Assembly (NCBI RefSeq): GCF_028912405.1
Contig: NZ_JAKELO010000002.1
Coordinates: 1,063,276 to 1,127,275 of the forward strand
Reading direction: 5' to 3'
Source of the DNA: Methanogenium marinum
Lineage (GTDB): Archaea; Halobacteriota; Methanomicrobia; Methanomicrobiales; Methanomicrobiaceae
Length of the DNA stretch: 64,000 bases
Shown: positions 51,826 to 61,210 of the stretch, piece by piece
Numbering within the stretch: position 1 is the stretch's first letter
How the letters are laid out: every line of letters begins with the position of its first letter
Translations under genes and position numbers: made by a program
Notes under the pieces: model-generated
Told to the model about the DNA's origin: nothing
Databases searched by the model: none
Seen by the model: only the letters and a program-made list of their open reading frames with translations

Positions 51826-53325
51826 TCACACCGCCTCACGGTACTCGCAGTACTGGTGCCGGAAGTCAACGAGTGAGGCAGAGGCACAGTTCTTGCATGC
51901 ACGAACCGGTGCTGCCGGGGTTGCCTTGTCAAGGGCAATGACATTGGTCATCATCGTCGCCGTAACGGGTTCTGACGTGAGCAGGCACGGATAGTCAGCA
52001 AGGCTCATCATTGCTGCAAACCGGACCGTGATGGCACAGGCAGGATAGACATACCGCTGCGGATTCATGATCACATCATTTTCCATGACTGGCCCAAGGT
52101 CAATGGCAAGACCGCTCACACTCGGTTTTAAGTCAGCTGCAGTTCCTGCTTTCACCTTGCGTGCCCGGTCTATGATACCCCAGCCGCGGTAGACCATGTC
52201 CATGAAGTCACAGTTGTGCAGTTCTGCTGCAGCACCGCGTGTCGGGTAGAGCTGGACATAGTTGTGGAACCGGCGCGTCAGGAGTTCAACAACAGACGGC
52301 CCACTGAACCCATCCATTTCAAGCAGGCACTCTGCTGCAGCAGCACCACTTCCGGTGGCAAGCGAGAGCACCTGGCCCGGACTCTTGAACTTCGGAATAG
52401 CAGCCCGGAGGGAGTTGTCCATTACCTGAGTCACTGCTTCGATGATCGCCATCACCATATCGTCCTTGCACATGTTGAACGTCGACTGTGCGATGTGGTG
52501 TGAGATGTCACCCACACAATAGGCAGGAATGGTTACGATGTTTGCATAGTGCACACCATCCGCAACAGCCGCTTTTACGACAGGCTCCATCTTTTTGCGG
52601 TAATCCGCCATGTACTTCCGTGGATCAAACGAGTTCATGCCAAGACTGTCCATCAGCTTCGCCTGTGCCTCGACAGGATTTTGATAGATATCCTTTAACA
52701 TGGCAATCTCCTTATCAACTGCCACTGCAAGGGTGTCACCGCCTTCAACAGACTGTGCAAAGACCTCTCCCACACCATAGGATGTGTTCATACCCCAGGA
52801 TTTGGCTGCAAGGAGGGTCTTTTTGTGATCTGCAGGAATATCAGTCTTCTTGAGAATCTGGTTCACCACATTGCTTGTTGAACCGGGAATCATCGCAAAG
52901 TCAACCACACAGGTAGGCCCGTAGAATCCGGCGTACCTTCGGGCAGACTCCAGGCCAATCATTGCTTCCATATCACCAATCTTTGCAATGAACGTCTCCA
53001 CGCTCTTCTTGAATTTTGCATCCTGATCACAGAGAATTTCAAGCATCACCGGTGTCTGGTAGTGCTCTACAAACGGGTCGTCTTCAGGCCTCACGTAGTT
53101 TGTAAGTCCCGTAAGTGAATCATAATGAGCATTCACTGACTGCTTGTGTAAATCAATGACAGTCTTCGACTGACCGTCCCCCACAGTCATCTTGTTCACG
53201 GCATCAACGTACGGCTTACCATCCTTCACATGGAATTCTTTGCCTCTCTTCTCCTTCAGAACATTTACATCGGCCCATTGGGCTCCCATGGCCTCGTCAA
53301 TCATTTTTTTATATAGATTTTCCAT
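51826..53325 (-). CDS. DUF2193 family protein
   Basis: 499 residues, soluble, with many short conserved segments: LYKKMIDEAMGAQWADV, RKYMADYRKKMEPVVKAAVADGVHYANIV, TGSGAAAAECLLEMDGFSGPSVVELLTRRFHNYVQ and a Cys-rich end (RACKNCASASLVDFRHQYCEYREAV). I recall this as DUF2193, which occurs mainly in methanogens; no activity is established. Upstream (53473-53506) are two inverted repeats. It precedes DUF2180 and aquaporin by 58 bases. Confidence 0.72.
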   Translation of the reverse strand: MENLYKKMIDEAMGAQWADVNVLKEKRGKEFHVKDGKPYVDAVNKMTVGDGQSKTVIDLHKQSVNAHYDSLTGLTNYVRPEDDPFVEHYQTPVMLEILCDQDAKFKKSVETFIAKIGDMEAMIGLESARRYAGFYGPTCVVDFAMIPGSTSNVVNQILKKTDIPADHKKTLLAAKSWGMNTSYGVGEVFAQSVEGGDTLAVAVDKEIAMLKDIYQNPVEAQAKLMDSLGMNSFDPRKYMADYRKKMEPVVKAAVADGVHYANIVTIPAYCVGDISHHIAQSTFNMCKDDMVMAIIEAVTQVMDNSLRAAIPKFKSPGQVLSLATGSGAAAAECLLEMDGFSGPSVVELLTRRFHNYVQLYPTRGAAAELHNCDFMDMVYRGWGIIDRARKVKAGTAADLKPSVSGLAIDLGPVMENDVIMNPQRYVYPACAITVRFAAMMSLADYPCLLTSEPVTATMMTNVIALDKATPAAPVRACKNCASASLVDFRHQYCEYREAV

Positions 53326-53472
53326 CTCTTCTCACCCCTTTGAGGTACCGCGACAATGCACAACGATACCATATATATCTATCTCAAAAACGAGCGCGCA
53401 CCAGACAGATTATATATCTGATAAGCCTTGTTTTAGCGAATGCCCCAATAATCACCTTTAAATTGCAATATA

Positions 53473-53506
53473 ATTGGCATTCCATGGCCAATTTACCATT
53501 TAATGG
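53473..53506. promoter_or_regulatory. Two adjacent inverted repeats between divergent or nearby genes
   Basis: ATTGGC-N8-GCCAAT (53473-53492) is a perfect 6-bp inverted repeat and CCATT-T-AATGG (53496-53506) a perfect 5-bp one. They lie in the AT-rich stretch between DUF2193 (start 53325) and the small gene ending at 53539. A further dyad CAGAT-N5-ATCTG lies at about 53406-53420. Their position suits regulator binding. Confidence 0.4.
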
Positions 53507-53538
53507 ATTAATTTAGCAATTTAAGAGAAAACCTTATA

Positions 53539-53808
53539 TCATTTATCCATTCGTGAAACTATCCACTGATGGACAACGGCCTTCAGGTGCACAGGATCTT
53601 CAGTCGCGGAGACTTCGGCAATCACATGCTGCTCCAGTTCATCCAACAAAGGATGAATAACTGTTTCAAGCATATCCTGCGGACTCAATCCCGATTTGTT
53701 GCGTGCACGGTGACGGATCAGTTTTTCCATATGGTCCATTTCCCCGGTACGCAGAAGGATATCTTCAAGCGCCATCCCTGTATTTTCAGCGGGAGCCAGA
53801 ACCCTCAC
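53539..53808 (-). CDS. Small hypothetical protein
   Basis: 89 residues from the GTG at 53808, or 78 from the ATG at 53775 (MALEDILLRTGEMDHMEKLIRHRARN). It is mostly helical, acidic and basic mixed, with LSPQDMLETVIHPLLDELEQHVIAEVS. I recognise no family. The sequence has normal codon usage and no overlap with other genes, which argues for a real gene; the start is uncertain. Confidence 0.45.
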   Translation of the reverse strand: MRVLAPAENTGMALEDILLRTGEMDHMEKLIRHRARNKSGLSPQDMLETVIHPLLDELEQHVIAEVSATEDPVHLKAVVHQWIVSRMDK

Positions 53809-54542
53809 CCCACAAAACTGACAGAAACGGCATATTTGCTTTCAAAAGCAGCATAGAGGATAGTATTCTTTTCATTAGATTAATACCTTAATTGCCGGGC
53901 ACATCTGCATGGCATAAGTGCCTAGCGTACCAACGAAATATTAAATACCTTTGACAGGCAACTAAAAGGCTGGCAGAGTCATGTCCATATGACGCAGGAA
54001 AGAGGTATGATCATTGTCCTTCGGTGTCGATGATCCATCCAAACACATATATGAACAACATTCAGTAATTTCCTGCCAGTCGCTACCCCCCCCCCAACAA
54101 ATTGCGGCTGGTTTAACGGAAGGTTGTTCACCTCTTCAACAACACCCCCCAAAATGAAACAGAGGAGAATATCCCCGGGGGACAAACATATGGTCCGAAG
54201 GGAACCCGGGCATGTGTCTCTGCCACCAAATAGGACAAGCAGCGGAATGATTCACTGCTCAATTAACAGCATTACTGACCTCCCTTCAGACCCATACCTC
54301 TTTCTGAAAGTTCATTTCGAGGAGCCTTTGCCCTTTTAAATTCCACCACATTCTGGACATTTAATCCTGATTTCATTCGTTATCCATTGAAAACGGGCAA
54401 TTCAGGTACAGTTGAATAATTATCCAAACGTGTGCACATGAGACGGCTTAGGGGAACACATCCTGCTTCCCATGAAGAGAAACACATTTTACTTCATAGC
54501 AGGACACACATAGTGTACGTAACCACAGTGGGTGATCTGTTC
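53809..54542. other. Long intergenic region before the TPR gene
   Basis: 734 bases with no supported gene. A C10 homopolymer lies at 54086-54095. AT-rich patches near 53932-53950 and 54405-54425 may be promoters. A small reverse frame (53979-54185) has no recognisable pattern. The RBS GGTGAT (54531-54536) for the next gene is at the right end. Confidence 0.45.
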
Positions 54543-57500
54543 ATGGCACTTTTTGATAATTTATTCGGACAGGGGGATCAGAATCCCTGGATTGAAAAAG
54601 GGAAAAATCACTTCAATCAGGGAAGATACGAAGAATCGGCCAGGGATTTAGGGAAAGCTCTCGAAATATCCGACGAAACGGCAACCCACTATATGCGGGG
54701 TGAAGCATTCTTTTACCTTGGGGAGGCCCAACAGGCAGCCCGGGAATTCCGCGTATGTGTGGAGAAAAATCCCGACGATATCACTGTATGGGAATCATTC
54801 GGTGAAGCCCTGCTGCGCACGGGTAATTATAAAGAGGCGCTGAAGTGCTACGATGTGGTCACCACTCATCGGCCGCAGGCACAGAACGGATGGCTGAGAA
54901 AGACAGAATGCCTTGAACGGCTTGCCCGCTACACCGAGGCAGCAACAGCAGCTGAGGCAGCACTCGGTATTGACCCCGATGACCGCGTCCTCCGCGAACG
55001 GGCTGCACGCCTGCACCTGCGGGCCGGCAATACATCAGATGCACTCACCTATCTCACACAGGTGCTGAAATTTTCCCCGGACAATACTGAACTGCTCACC
55101 CTCACCGGGGATGCCCTGGAACGTGCTGGCAGGCGAAAAGAAGCGGCAGATATGTATGCCCATGCCCTGAAGGGGGACGATGCCCCCGTTGCTGTTATGA
55201 TGCGGCTTGCAGCACTCTATGAATCCCTCGGCCGATTTGGTGAGGCAGCGGACATCTACCGCAGGGCTGCAATGGCCATGCCGGAGAATCCGGTGCCCGG
55301 ATACTATCGGGCAGCCTCCCTCTTCTGGAATGGTGATTTCCGTGAATGTGCACAGTCTCTTGAAATAGTGGTGAAAAAAAACCCGGAGGATGTGCAGGCC
55401 TGGTATCTGATGGGTGCCTCCCTGGAACACACCGGTGATTTCCGCCGCGCCACAGACTGTTTTGATGCAATGTTGCGTGTCGACCAGACAAACAGTCTCG
55501 CATGGTATCACCGGGGAATGTGTCTCTCTGGTCTGGGCCAGTATGACGAGGCCTATACCAGTTTCGGGAAAGTCACCGATGAAGGCAGCGATGGGGCGGT
55601 TTCATGGATCAACACAGAAGCTGAACTCAGTCTGTTCTCCAGCGACAAACGGAATAAGGGAGTACGGCCGATGGATATTGACGTCCGGATGGACGCCCTT
55701 GCAGCCCTGCAGGCAGATGCACTCATGCATCTCAGGCGTGAACGTGAGGCCATCACCCTATACTCACGCCTCATTGATGCAGACCGGAGTGACATCAGTG
55801 CCTGGCGCCGGAAAGGCGAAGCACTCATGCATATTGGTGACTACACACGGGCAATTGAAGTCCTCACCCATGTGACGGAAACTGAACCGGATGACTGGAC
55901 ATCCATCATCCTTCTGGGCGATGCCTGCATGCATACCGGCGACACAGAAAAGGCCGCCGCATACTATTCCGCAGCCATTCAGGCAGGCGTCAAAGACCAG
56001 AATGCACACCGGAAACTGGGAATAATCTACCAGACATCCGGTGAGCACGAAAAGGCCCTTACGGTGTTTGACACTATTCTTGAAGATCACCCGGACGATT
56101 CGGAGATTCTCGCATTAAAGGGCAGTTCCCTCATTGAGATGGGCCGGTATGAGGAAGCCCTTGAAGCTCTTGAACCGGTTGATGCAAAAAACGGGATGGA
56201 TCTTGTAATAAAGCGCCAGATGGCATCGTCCCTGGAATATTTGGGCAGATACCGTGAGGCACTGGAGATAATCGAAAAAGCACGTGCCATTGCACCGGCA
56301 GATATCAGCCTCCTTGCGCAGAAGGCATCACTCTTAGAGAAGGCAGGCGAACTGGAGGAGGCAGCCGAGGTATATATTCAGGTCGTTGAAGCCGAACCAG
56401 GCCGGGCAGGGGCATCACTTCGTCTCGGGGAATCCCTTGCATCGTTAGGGAAGTATGATGACGCGATATTCTTCTTCCAGCGGTCCCTTGAACGCAATAA
56501 GGAAAATACCGATGCCTGGATTGCCCTCGGGCAGACCTATCTGCGCAAAGGGATGATGGAAGACGCACAAAAATGTCTCGTATCCGCTGCAAAGACCCGG
56601 CCCTCAGATCCGGCGGTGCACTATGAAGCCGGGAGAATCAGCCTTGCCCTCGGGAACACCGATGAGGCACTGGATTCCTTTGATATGGTGATCAGCATGA
56701 AGCCGGATCACGCACCGGCTCTCCTGGAACGGGCAGAAGCCCTTCTTGCAACCGGCCGGGCAGAGGAAGCAGCGGACGGATTTACCACATATCTCTCGAT
56801 TGTCCCCGCCGACAATACCGCACGCACACTTCGTGCCCGTGCCTATGAGAAGGGAGGGCGATTCACCGACGCGGTAACAGAATATCGGGAGGTGCTGGCT
56901 GTCAACACACACGATACCGACAGCTGGCTCTCCCTTGCCGCCTGCCTCCTTATCACCGGCGAGTATGCAGCAGTCACTGACGTGACCGGAAAGATTACTG
57001 AAATCGACCCCTCGAACTGTCAGGCATGGGAGTATCAGGCGTCTGCCATGGAACAGCTCGGCCAGTACGAAGAGGCCGCTCATTCCTACCAGAAAGCCAT
57101 CTCATCCGGCGGGGAAAGTATTCTGATGGAGATGCATCTTGCTGCAATGCTGATGCATTCCGGGGACTATGCCAGAGCCGCAGCAGTCTTTTCAGAGGCA
57201 ATGGCAACAGAACCGGACCGTGCAGAACTGAAGTATCTCCTGAGTGAAGCAGCCCTTGCAGCAGGAGACCTGAAGGGAGCACTCTCAGCAGCAGAAGCGT
57301 TCAGGGATGCAGAACCGAACTCAGCCCATGCCCACTTTATGGCAGGAGTTCTCTACGAACGGACCGGAAGAATTGACGATGCAGTCACTGCCTTCCAGTC
57401 AGCAATTGAAGCAGACCGAAAGAACAGCACGTACTGGGCAGCACTCGGAGCGGTTTATATGACCGCAGGAAAATACCAGGATGCAGGAAAGGCATTTGAT

Positions 57501-57737
57501 AAGCTTACTCTCATCCGGGGAGAGACAGCTGCCTCATGGTACGGGAAAGGACGGGCGGCGGCCGAGACAGGCAGGCATGAACAGGCGATCACCTGCTTTG
57601 AGGAGGCAATCAAAGCAAACCCGGCAGACGATGCCTCACAGTCCCGCCTTGCAGCCGCATACATGGCCATCGGACGCTATGAAGATGCTGCAGAATGTCT
57701 GAAGAGACTCTCTTCTCCTGAAGAAGAGAATGTCTGA
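54543..57737 (+). CDS. Giant tetratricopeptide-repeat protein
   Basis: 1064 residues from the ATG at 54543 (MALFDNLFGQGDQNPWIEKGK); the RBS GGTGAT ends six bases before it, and the upstream frame to 54432 lacks TPR sequence. About 28-30 tandem TPRs of roughly 34 residues fill nearly the whole protein, with repeats of the type AWYHRGMCLSGLGQYDEAYTSFGKV and AWIALGQTYLRKGMMEDAQKCL. There is no signal peptide or membrane helix. Such superhelical scaffolds bind partner proteins in the cytoplasm. The partner is unknown. The next gene, convergent, is a response regulator. Confidence 0.92.
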   Translation: MALFDNLFGQGDQNPWIEKGKNHFNQGRYEESARDLGKALEISDETATHYMRGEAFFYLGEAQQAAREFRVCVEKNPDDITVWESFGEALLRTGNYKEALKCYDVVTTHRPQAQNGWLRKTECLERLARYTEAATAAEAALGIDPDDRVLRERAARLHLRAGNTSDALTYLTQVLKFSPDNTELLTLTGDALERAGRRKEAADMYAHALKGDDAPVAVMMRLAALYESLGRFGEAADIYRRAAMAMPENPVPGYYRAASLFWNGDFRECAQSLEIVVKKNPEDVQAWYLMGASLEHTGDFRRATDCFDAMLRVDQTNSLAWYHRGMCLSGLGQYDEAYTSFGKVTDEGSDGAVSWINTEAELSLFSSDKRNKGVRPMDIDVRMDALAALQADALMHLRREREAITLYSRLIDADRSDISAWRRKGEALMHIGDYTRAIEVLTHVTETEPDDWTSIILLGDACMHTGDTEKAAAYYSAAIQAGVKDQNAHRKLGIIYQTSGEHEKALTVFDTILEDHPDDSEILALKGSSLIEMGRYEEALEALEPVDAKNGMDLVIKRQMASSLEYLGRYREALEIIEKARAIAPADISLLAQKASLLEKAGELEEAAEVYIQVVEAEPGRAGASLRLGESLASLGKYDDAIFFFQRSLERNKENTDAWIALGQTYLRKGMMEDAQKCLVSAAKTRPSDPAVHYEAGRISLALGNTDEALDSFDMVISMKPDHAPALLERAEALLATGRAEEAADGFTTYLSIVPADNTARTLRARAYEKGGRFTDAVTEYREVLAVNTHDTDSWLSLAACLLITGEYAAVTDVTGKITEIDPSNCQAWEYQASAMEQLGQYEEAAHSYQKAISSGGESILMEMHLAAMLMHSGDYARAAAVFSEAMATEPDRAELKYLLSEAALAAGDLKGALSAAEAFRDAEPNSAHAHFMAGVLYERTGRIDDAVTAFQSAIEADRKNSTYWAALGAVYMTAGKYQDAGKAFDKLTLIRGETAASWYGKGRAAAETGRHEQAITCFEEAIKANPADDASQSRLAAAYMAIGRYEDAAECLKRLSSPEEENV

Positions 57738-57778
57738 CTTTTTTTTAATCCACGGATTCCGGAAAACAGGCAGGGACG

Positions 57779-58876
57779 CTATCGGTGAAAGACAACACCG
57801 ATTATTTCCGGAACCCCGCCACTGCCGGTTGAAGCTGCTAAAGAGAGTGACAGACAGCATCCATCGCGTACACCTGCTGACTGCATCAATGCCTCTCCCT
57901 GCCACTCTCCCTTTTCATGAAGGGAGGGAATTATATGATCCCAACAGGCAGAATCAGAGAAGAGACGTCTGACATCCACGCCTCCAAGCGAGGGACAGTT
58001 CTCTCCGAATAGCCGATGAGCATGCGAATTTGCCCAGGTTATAATCCCGTTTCCGTTGGTAAAGAGGAGGGGCAAAGGGAGAGAACGGATGGCACCAAGC
58101 ATGGTGCGGGTCGCCCCCTCATCCTCCGGCATCCCGGAAATAATCCGAAAGATAGCACGGCTCGCAACCGGAATCCCACCTGCCATCCGGCAGTTAATAT
58201 TTCCCTGGACACAAACACGTCTGCCATTTTTTGCCTGCAATACTGTCTCGAATCCTTCCTGCATGGCCCCCCGCAGAAGGGCAGAGAACATCTCCATATA
58301 AGCATCCAGTGCTTCGGGTGCAATCACATCAAAGACCGTCATTACAGAAGCTTCTTCTGCGGCGTATCCAAGCGCCTCACACCAGGCACGGTTCACCAAC
58401 AAAAACCTCCCGTCAGGACTCACACTCTGAATAAGGTCATAGGCATTCTCAACAAGGTCATTATACCGGCCTTCACTCTCGAGAAGGGCCCGTTCCGCAT
58501 CCCGTTTGCCAGCTGAATTTCTTATGAGATGCATCAATTCGGTAAACGTCCCTGTTATATCCGCCCCCTTCTGCAGATACCCGGTTGCCCCGCTGTTGAG
58601 TGCTTCTATTACCACCTCTTCCCGTGAATGGGCAGTCATAATGATGAAGGGAATATCACCATATCGCGACCGGACTTCACGAAGAAAGTCAATGCCATTC
58701 ATTCCCGGCATCCGGTAATCAGATACAACAGCATCATAGGTGGTGACTTCCATCCTGGCGAGAGCACAGGCAGGCGAAGGGGCCGTTTCTGCGACAATGT
58801 CTCCGTCCCGTTCCACAAAGAGGCGGGCTACGGCAAGTACCTCAGGTTCTTCATCCACAATCAAAATACGGTACAC
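57779..58876 (-). CDS. Response regulator with two PAS domains
   Basis: 365 residues from GTG 58876 (VYRILIVDEEPEVLAVARLFV), with GGAGT a few bases before; the open frame to 58990 encodes an unrelated N-terminus. The receiver domain (1-125) keeps the phospho-acceptor Asp in YDAVVSDYRMPGMNG, with TAHS and the Lys in GYLQKGA. Two PAS-like domains follow: about 135-245 (LVENAYDLIQSVSPDGRFLLVNRAWCEALGY) and about 255-360 (GAIRSLPLPLLFTNGNGIITWANSHAHRLF). No kinase or DNA-binding domain, so it probably acts by protein contact. The kinase partner is not adjacent. Confidence 0.88.
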   Translation of the reverse strand: MYRILIVDEEPEVLAVARLFVERDGDIVAETAPSPACALARMEVTTYDAVVSDYRMPGMNGIDFLREVRSRYGDIPFIIMTAHSREEVVIEALNSGATGYLQKGADITGTFTELMHLIRNSAGKRDAERALLESEGRYNDLVENAYDLIQSVSPDGRFLLVNRAWCEALGYAAEEASVMTVFDVIAPEALDAYMEMFSALLRGAMQEGFETVLQAKNGRRVCVQGNINCRMAGGIPVASRAIFRIISGMPEDEGATRTMLGAIRSLPLPLLFTNGNGIITWANSHAHRLFGENCPSLGGVDVRRLFSDSACWDHIIPSLHEKGEWQGEALMQSAGVRDGCCLSLSLAASTGSGGVPEIIGVVFHR

Positions 58877-59041
58877 AGGTCTGACTCCACTCCCTGTTCG
58901 GGCGGTTCGTTCAATACTGCCCGCAAAGAATAAAATGGTCACCCTGAATGCAATCATATTTCTCCAACACCCGGATACACCACCAGACATCCTGCCACAT
59001 CCAAGGAAATACCGTATGATACTTAATTTTCAAATATCAGA

Positions 59042-59061
59042 GTAAATGACCTTTGGTTTAC
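59042..59061. promoter_or_regulatory. Inverted repeat upstream of the first DUF4013 gene
   Basis: GTAAAT-N8-GTTTAC, preceded by CAGA. The same element (GTAAAT-N8-ATTTAC, also preceded by CAGA) occurs at 60081-60100 before the second gene. Conserved spacing suggests a shared operator. Confidence 0.55.
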
Positions 59062-59148
59062 CTATTTACGCCAAAATTATGGATATTCAGGAATAATATT
59101 ATATGTTTTCAGGAGAGAGTGGTATTTACCCTAAAAAAGGTGATTATT

Positions 59149-59805
59149 ATGGGAATTGGCGAAAATCTTAGCGAATCCTTTGAGTATACAAAGGAAGCAC
59201 TGGTCGGGAAATGGGTCAGATGGATCCTCCTTATCATCATCAGTATCATTCCGATTGTGCAATTCATCATGTACGGTTATACCTTACGTGTGATGCGAGG
59301 GATAAAACCGGCACCGGAGCTGGAAGACTACGTGCAGCTCTTCATTGACGGGCTGTTGTATTTTATCATCGCGATCATATGGATGATACCTGCATTAATC
59401 GTTGGTGGCATTCTCATCGGGGGCTCAATTGTTGCACTGATGTCCGGCTCTGATGCATTAGGAATGGCAGGAGTGGCAGGCATGGGCTTTGGTCTCCTCG
59501 TCACACTCATCATCGCCATCCTCTGCGGACTGTTTTCCACCATCGGCATCGTCCGGTTTGCACGGATGGAGAAGTTCGGTGAGGCATTCGCATTCGGTGC
59601 AATCAAAGATAAGATCGGTGAAATTGGCTGGGCAAACTACATCATCGCTCTCATTGTGATGGGTATTGTGATTTCAGTCATCTACTTCGTCATGATAATT
59701 ATCCCGTTCATCGGATGGCTGCTCATGTTCATCACAATCCCGTTCTTTACCATCTTCTCTTCACGGTTCATTTCCAACCTGTACGACAGTGCTGATACAG
59801 CCTGA
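59149..59805 (+). CDS. DUF4013 membrane protein, copy 1
   Basis: 218 residues from the ATG at 59149; the RBS GGTGAT (59139-59144) is five bases before it, and the open frame to 59053 has no homology. The N-terminus MGIGENLSESFEYTKEALVGKWVRWILLIIISIIPIVQF is the DUF4013 hallmark, then PAPELEDYVQLFIDGLLYFIIAIIWMIP. About six helices follow, with the conserved RFARMEKFGEAFAFGAIKDKIGEIGW. Function unknown; a small-solute or lipid role is often guessed. This is the first of three tandem paralogues. Confidence 0.85.
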   Translation: MGIGENLSESFEYTKEALVGKWVRWILLIIISIIPIVQFIMYGYTLRVMRGIKPAPELEDYVQLFIDGLLYFIIAIIWMIPALIVGGILIGGSIVALMSGSDALGMAGVAGMGFGLLVTLIIAILCGLFSTIGIVRFARMEKFGEAFAFGAIKDKIGEIGWANYIIALIVMGIVISVIYFVMIIIPFIGWLLMFITIPFFTIFSSRFISNLYDSADTA

Positions 59806-60190
59806 AAATACACAAAAAAATCAATTTTTTCCTTTTTTCGTCCCCATTGCCCAGGATAAAGAGAAACCATCCGGATCACAGGGATCAGAGGATGTTTCAT
59901 CGAAATTATAAATTTAAAACATGAGCAGTGCTCAAAACCCTGACAGGGCATTCATTCATCACTACCTGCAAAGAATGATATCCCCGAATGCAACCGGCAT
60001 CCTCACCGGGCGCATTCATATCAGAATAAAAATACATACCACCCAATTAATCATGATAGTATGTGTGACCTATATTCAGAGTAAATAATCGTATATTTAC
60101 CTTTTTTTTAACCGGGAGCTGCTGCCGTTCAGGATTACTATTATATAATTTTAAAATAAGCCTTACATACCCTGAAATACGGTGATAATT
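59806..60190. other. Intergenic region between DUF4013 copies 1 and 2
   Basis: 385 bases with a T-rich terminator-like stretch at about 59815-59840, no gene, and the inverted repeat and AT-rich promoter of copy 2 (60081-60150). Confidence 0.5.
60081..60100. promoter_or_regulatory. Inverted repeat upstream of the second DUF4013 gene
   Basis: GTAAAT-AATCGTAT-ATTTAC is a perfect 6-bp inverted repeat, matching in arms and spacing the element at 59042-59061. It is 90 bases before the start codon, near AT-rich sequence suited to a TATA box (ATTATATAATTTT, about 60141-60153). Confidence 0.55.
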
Positions 60191-60850
60191 ATGGGAATTG
60201 GAGAAAATCTTAGCGAATCCTTTGAGTATTCAAAGGAAGCACTGGTCGGAAAATGGGTCAGGTGGATCCTCTTAGTCATCATCAGCATCATTCCGATTGT
60301 GGACTTTATTCTGTATGGCTACACCATCCGGGTACTGCGGGGAACAAAACCGGCGCCGGAGCTGGAAGACTATGTGCAACTCTTCATCGACGGGCTGTTG
60401 TATATGGTAATCTCGATCATATGGATGATACCTGCAATCATTGTGGGGATGCTTCTTGTCGGCGGGTCAGTCTTTGCATTGGTGGCAACTGATCCAAATA
60501 TGGTAAATGTAGCAGCGATTGCCGGGATGGGCATTGGCATCCTCGTCACATTCATCGTTGCTATCCTCTGTGGACTGTTTGCCACCATCGGCATCGTCCG
60601 GTTTGCACGGATGGAGAAGTTCGGTGAGGCATTCGCATTTGGTGCAATCAAAGATAAGATCGGCGAAATTGGCTGGGCAAACTACATCATCGCTCTCATT
60701 GTGATGGGTATTGTGGTTTCAGTAATTTACTTCATCCTGATAATTATCCCGTTCATCGGATGGTTGCTCATGTTCATCGCACTCCCATTCTTTGCCATCT
60801 TCTCGTCACGGTTCATCTGCAACCTGTACGACAGCGCTGATACAGCCTGA
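60191..60850 (+). CDS. DUF4013 membrane protein, copy 2
   Basis: 219 residues from the ATG at 60191; the GTG at 60182 overlaps the RBS GGTGAT (60181-60186) and is unlikely. It is nearly identical to copy 1 over the first 70 residues and over RFARMEKFGEAFAFGAIKDKIGEIGWANYIIALIVMGIV, and diverges around residues 95-120. The 3' end after the stop (ACAGCCTGAAA) is also shared with copy 1. This indicates a recent tandem duplication with the promoter region carried along. Confidence 0.85.
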   Translation: MGIGENLSESFEYSKEALVGKWVRWILLVIISIIPIVDFILYGYTIRVLRGTKPAPELEDYVQLFIDGLLYMVISIIWMIPAIIVGMLLVGGSVFALVATDPNMVNVAAIAGMGIGILVTFIVAILCGLFATIGIVRFARMEKFGEAFAFGAIKDKIGEIGWANYIIALIVMGIVVSVIYFILIIIPFIGWLLMFIALPFFAIFSSRFICNLYDSADTA

Positions 60851-61210
60851 AATACTCAAAAAAAATCCCTCTTTTTTCCTGTCATCCGGATACCGGGATG
60901 ATGTATTTTTTTCACATACTCTGTTTTCTGGCTCTATTATGGCTCTTCATACAAAATCAGAACCCGGTACAAACGTATTGGCCACCAGAAAGGGACATTA
61001 CTGCCAGCATGTAACGAGACATCCTCACATAAAAACCCGGATGACATACCGGACATACCAGGAAATACAACAACGGGATGCAGAATATTTTAGGAATTAT
61101 CGCGAAAAATAACCATATTTTTTTATTTAATCCGGAATTACTGGCATTATTGAATACGGTTAAATAATTTCAGACAATAGTGCTAACTAACCCCAAAAAA
61201 GGTGATTATT
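60851..61210. other. Intergenic region between DUF4013 copies 2 and 3
   Basis: 360 bases with no gene. It holds a T-rich stretch (about 60858-60882), an AT-rich promoter-like stretch (61113-61170, TTTTTTTATTTAAT) and the RBS GGTGAT at 61201-61206. I do not find the GTAAAT inverted repeat of copies 1 and 2 here. Confidence 0.5.

Noticed and set aside
54086..54095. C10 homopolymer as a phase-variation switch
   Set aside because: It is not inside or close to a start codon of a supported gene.
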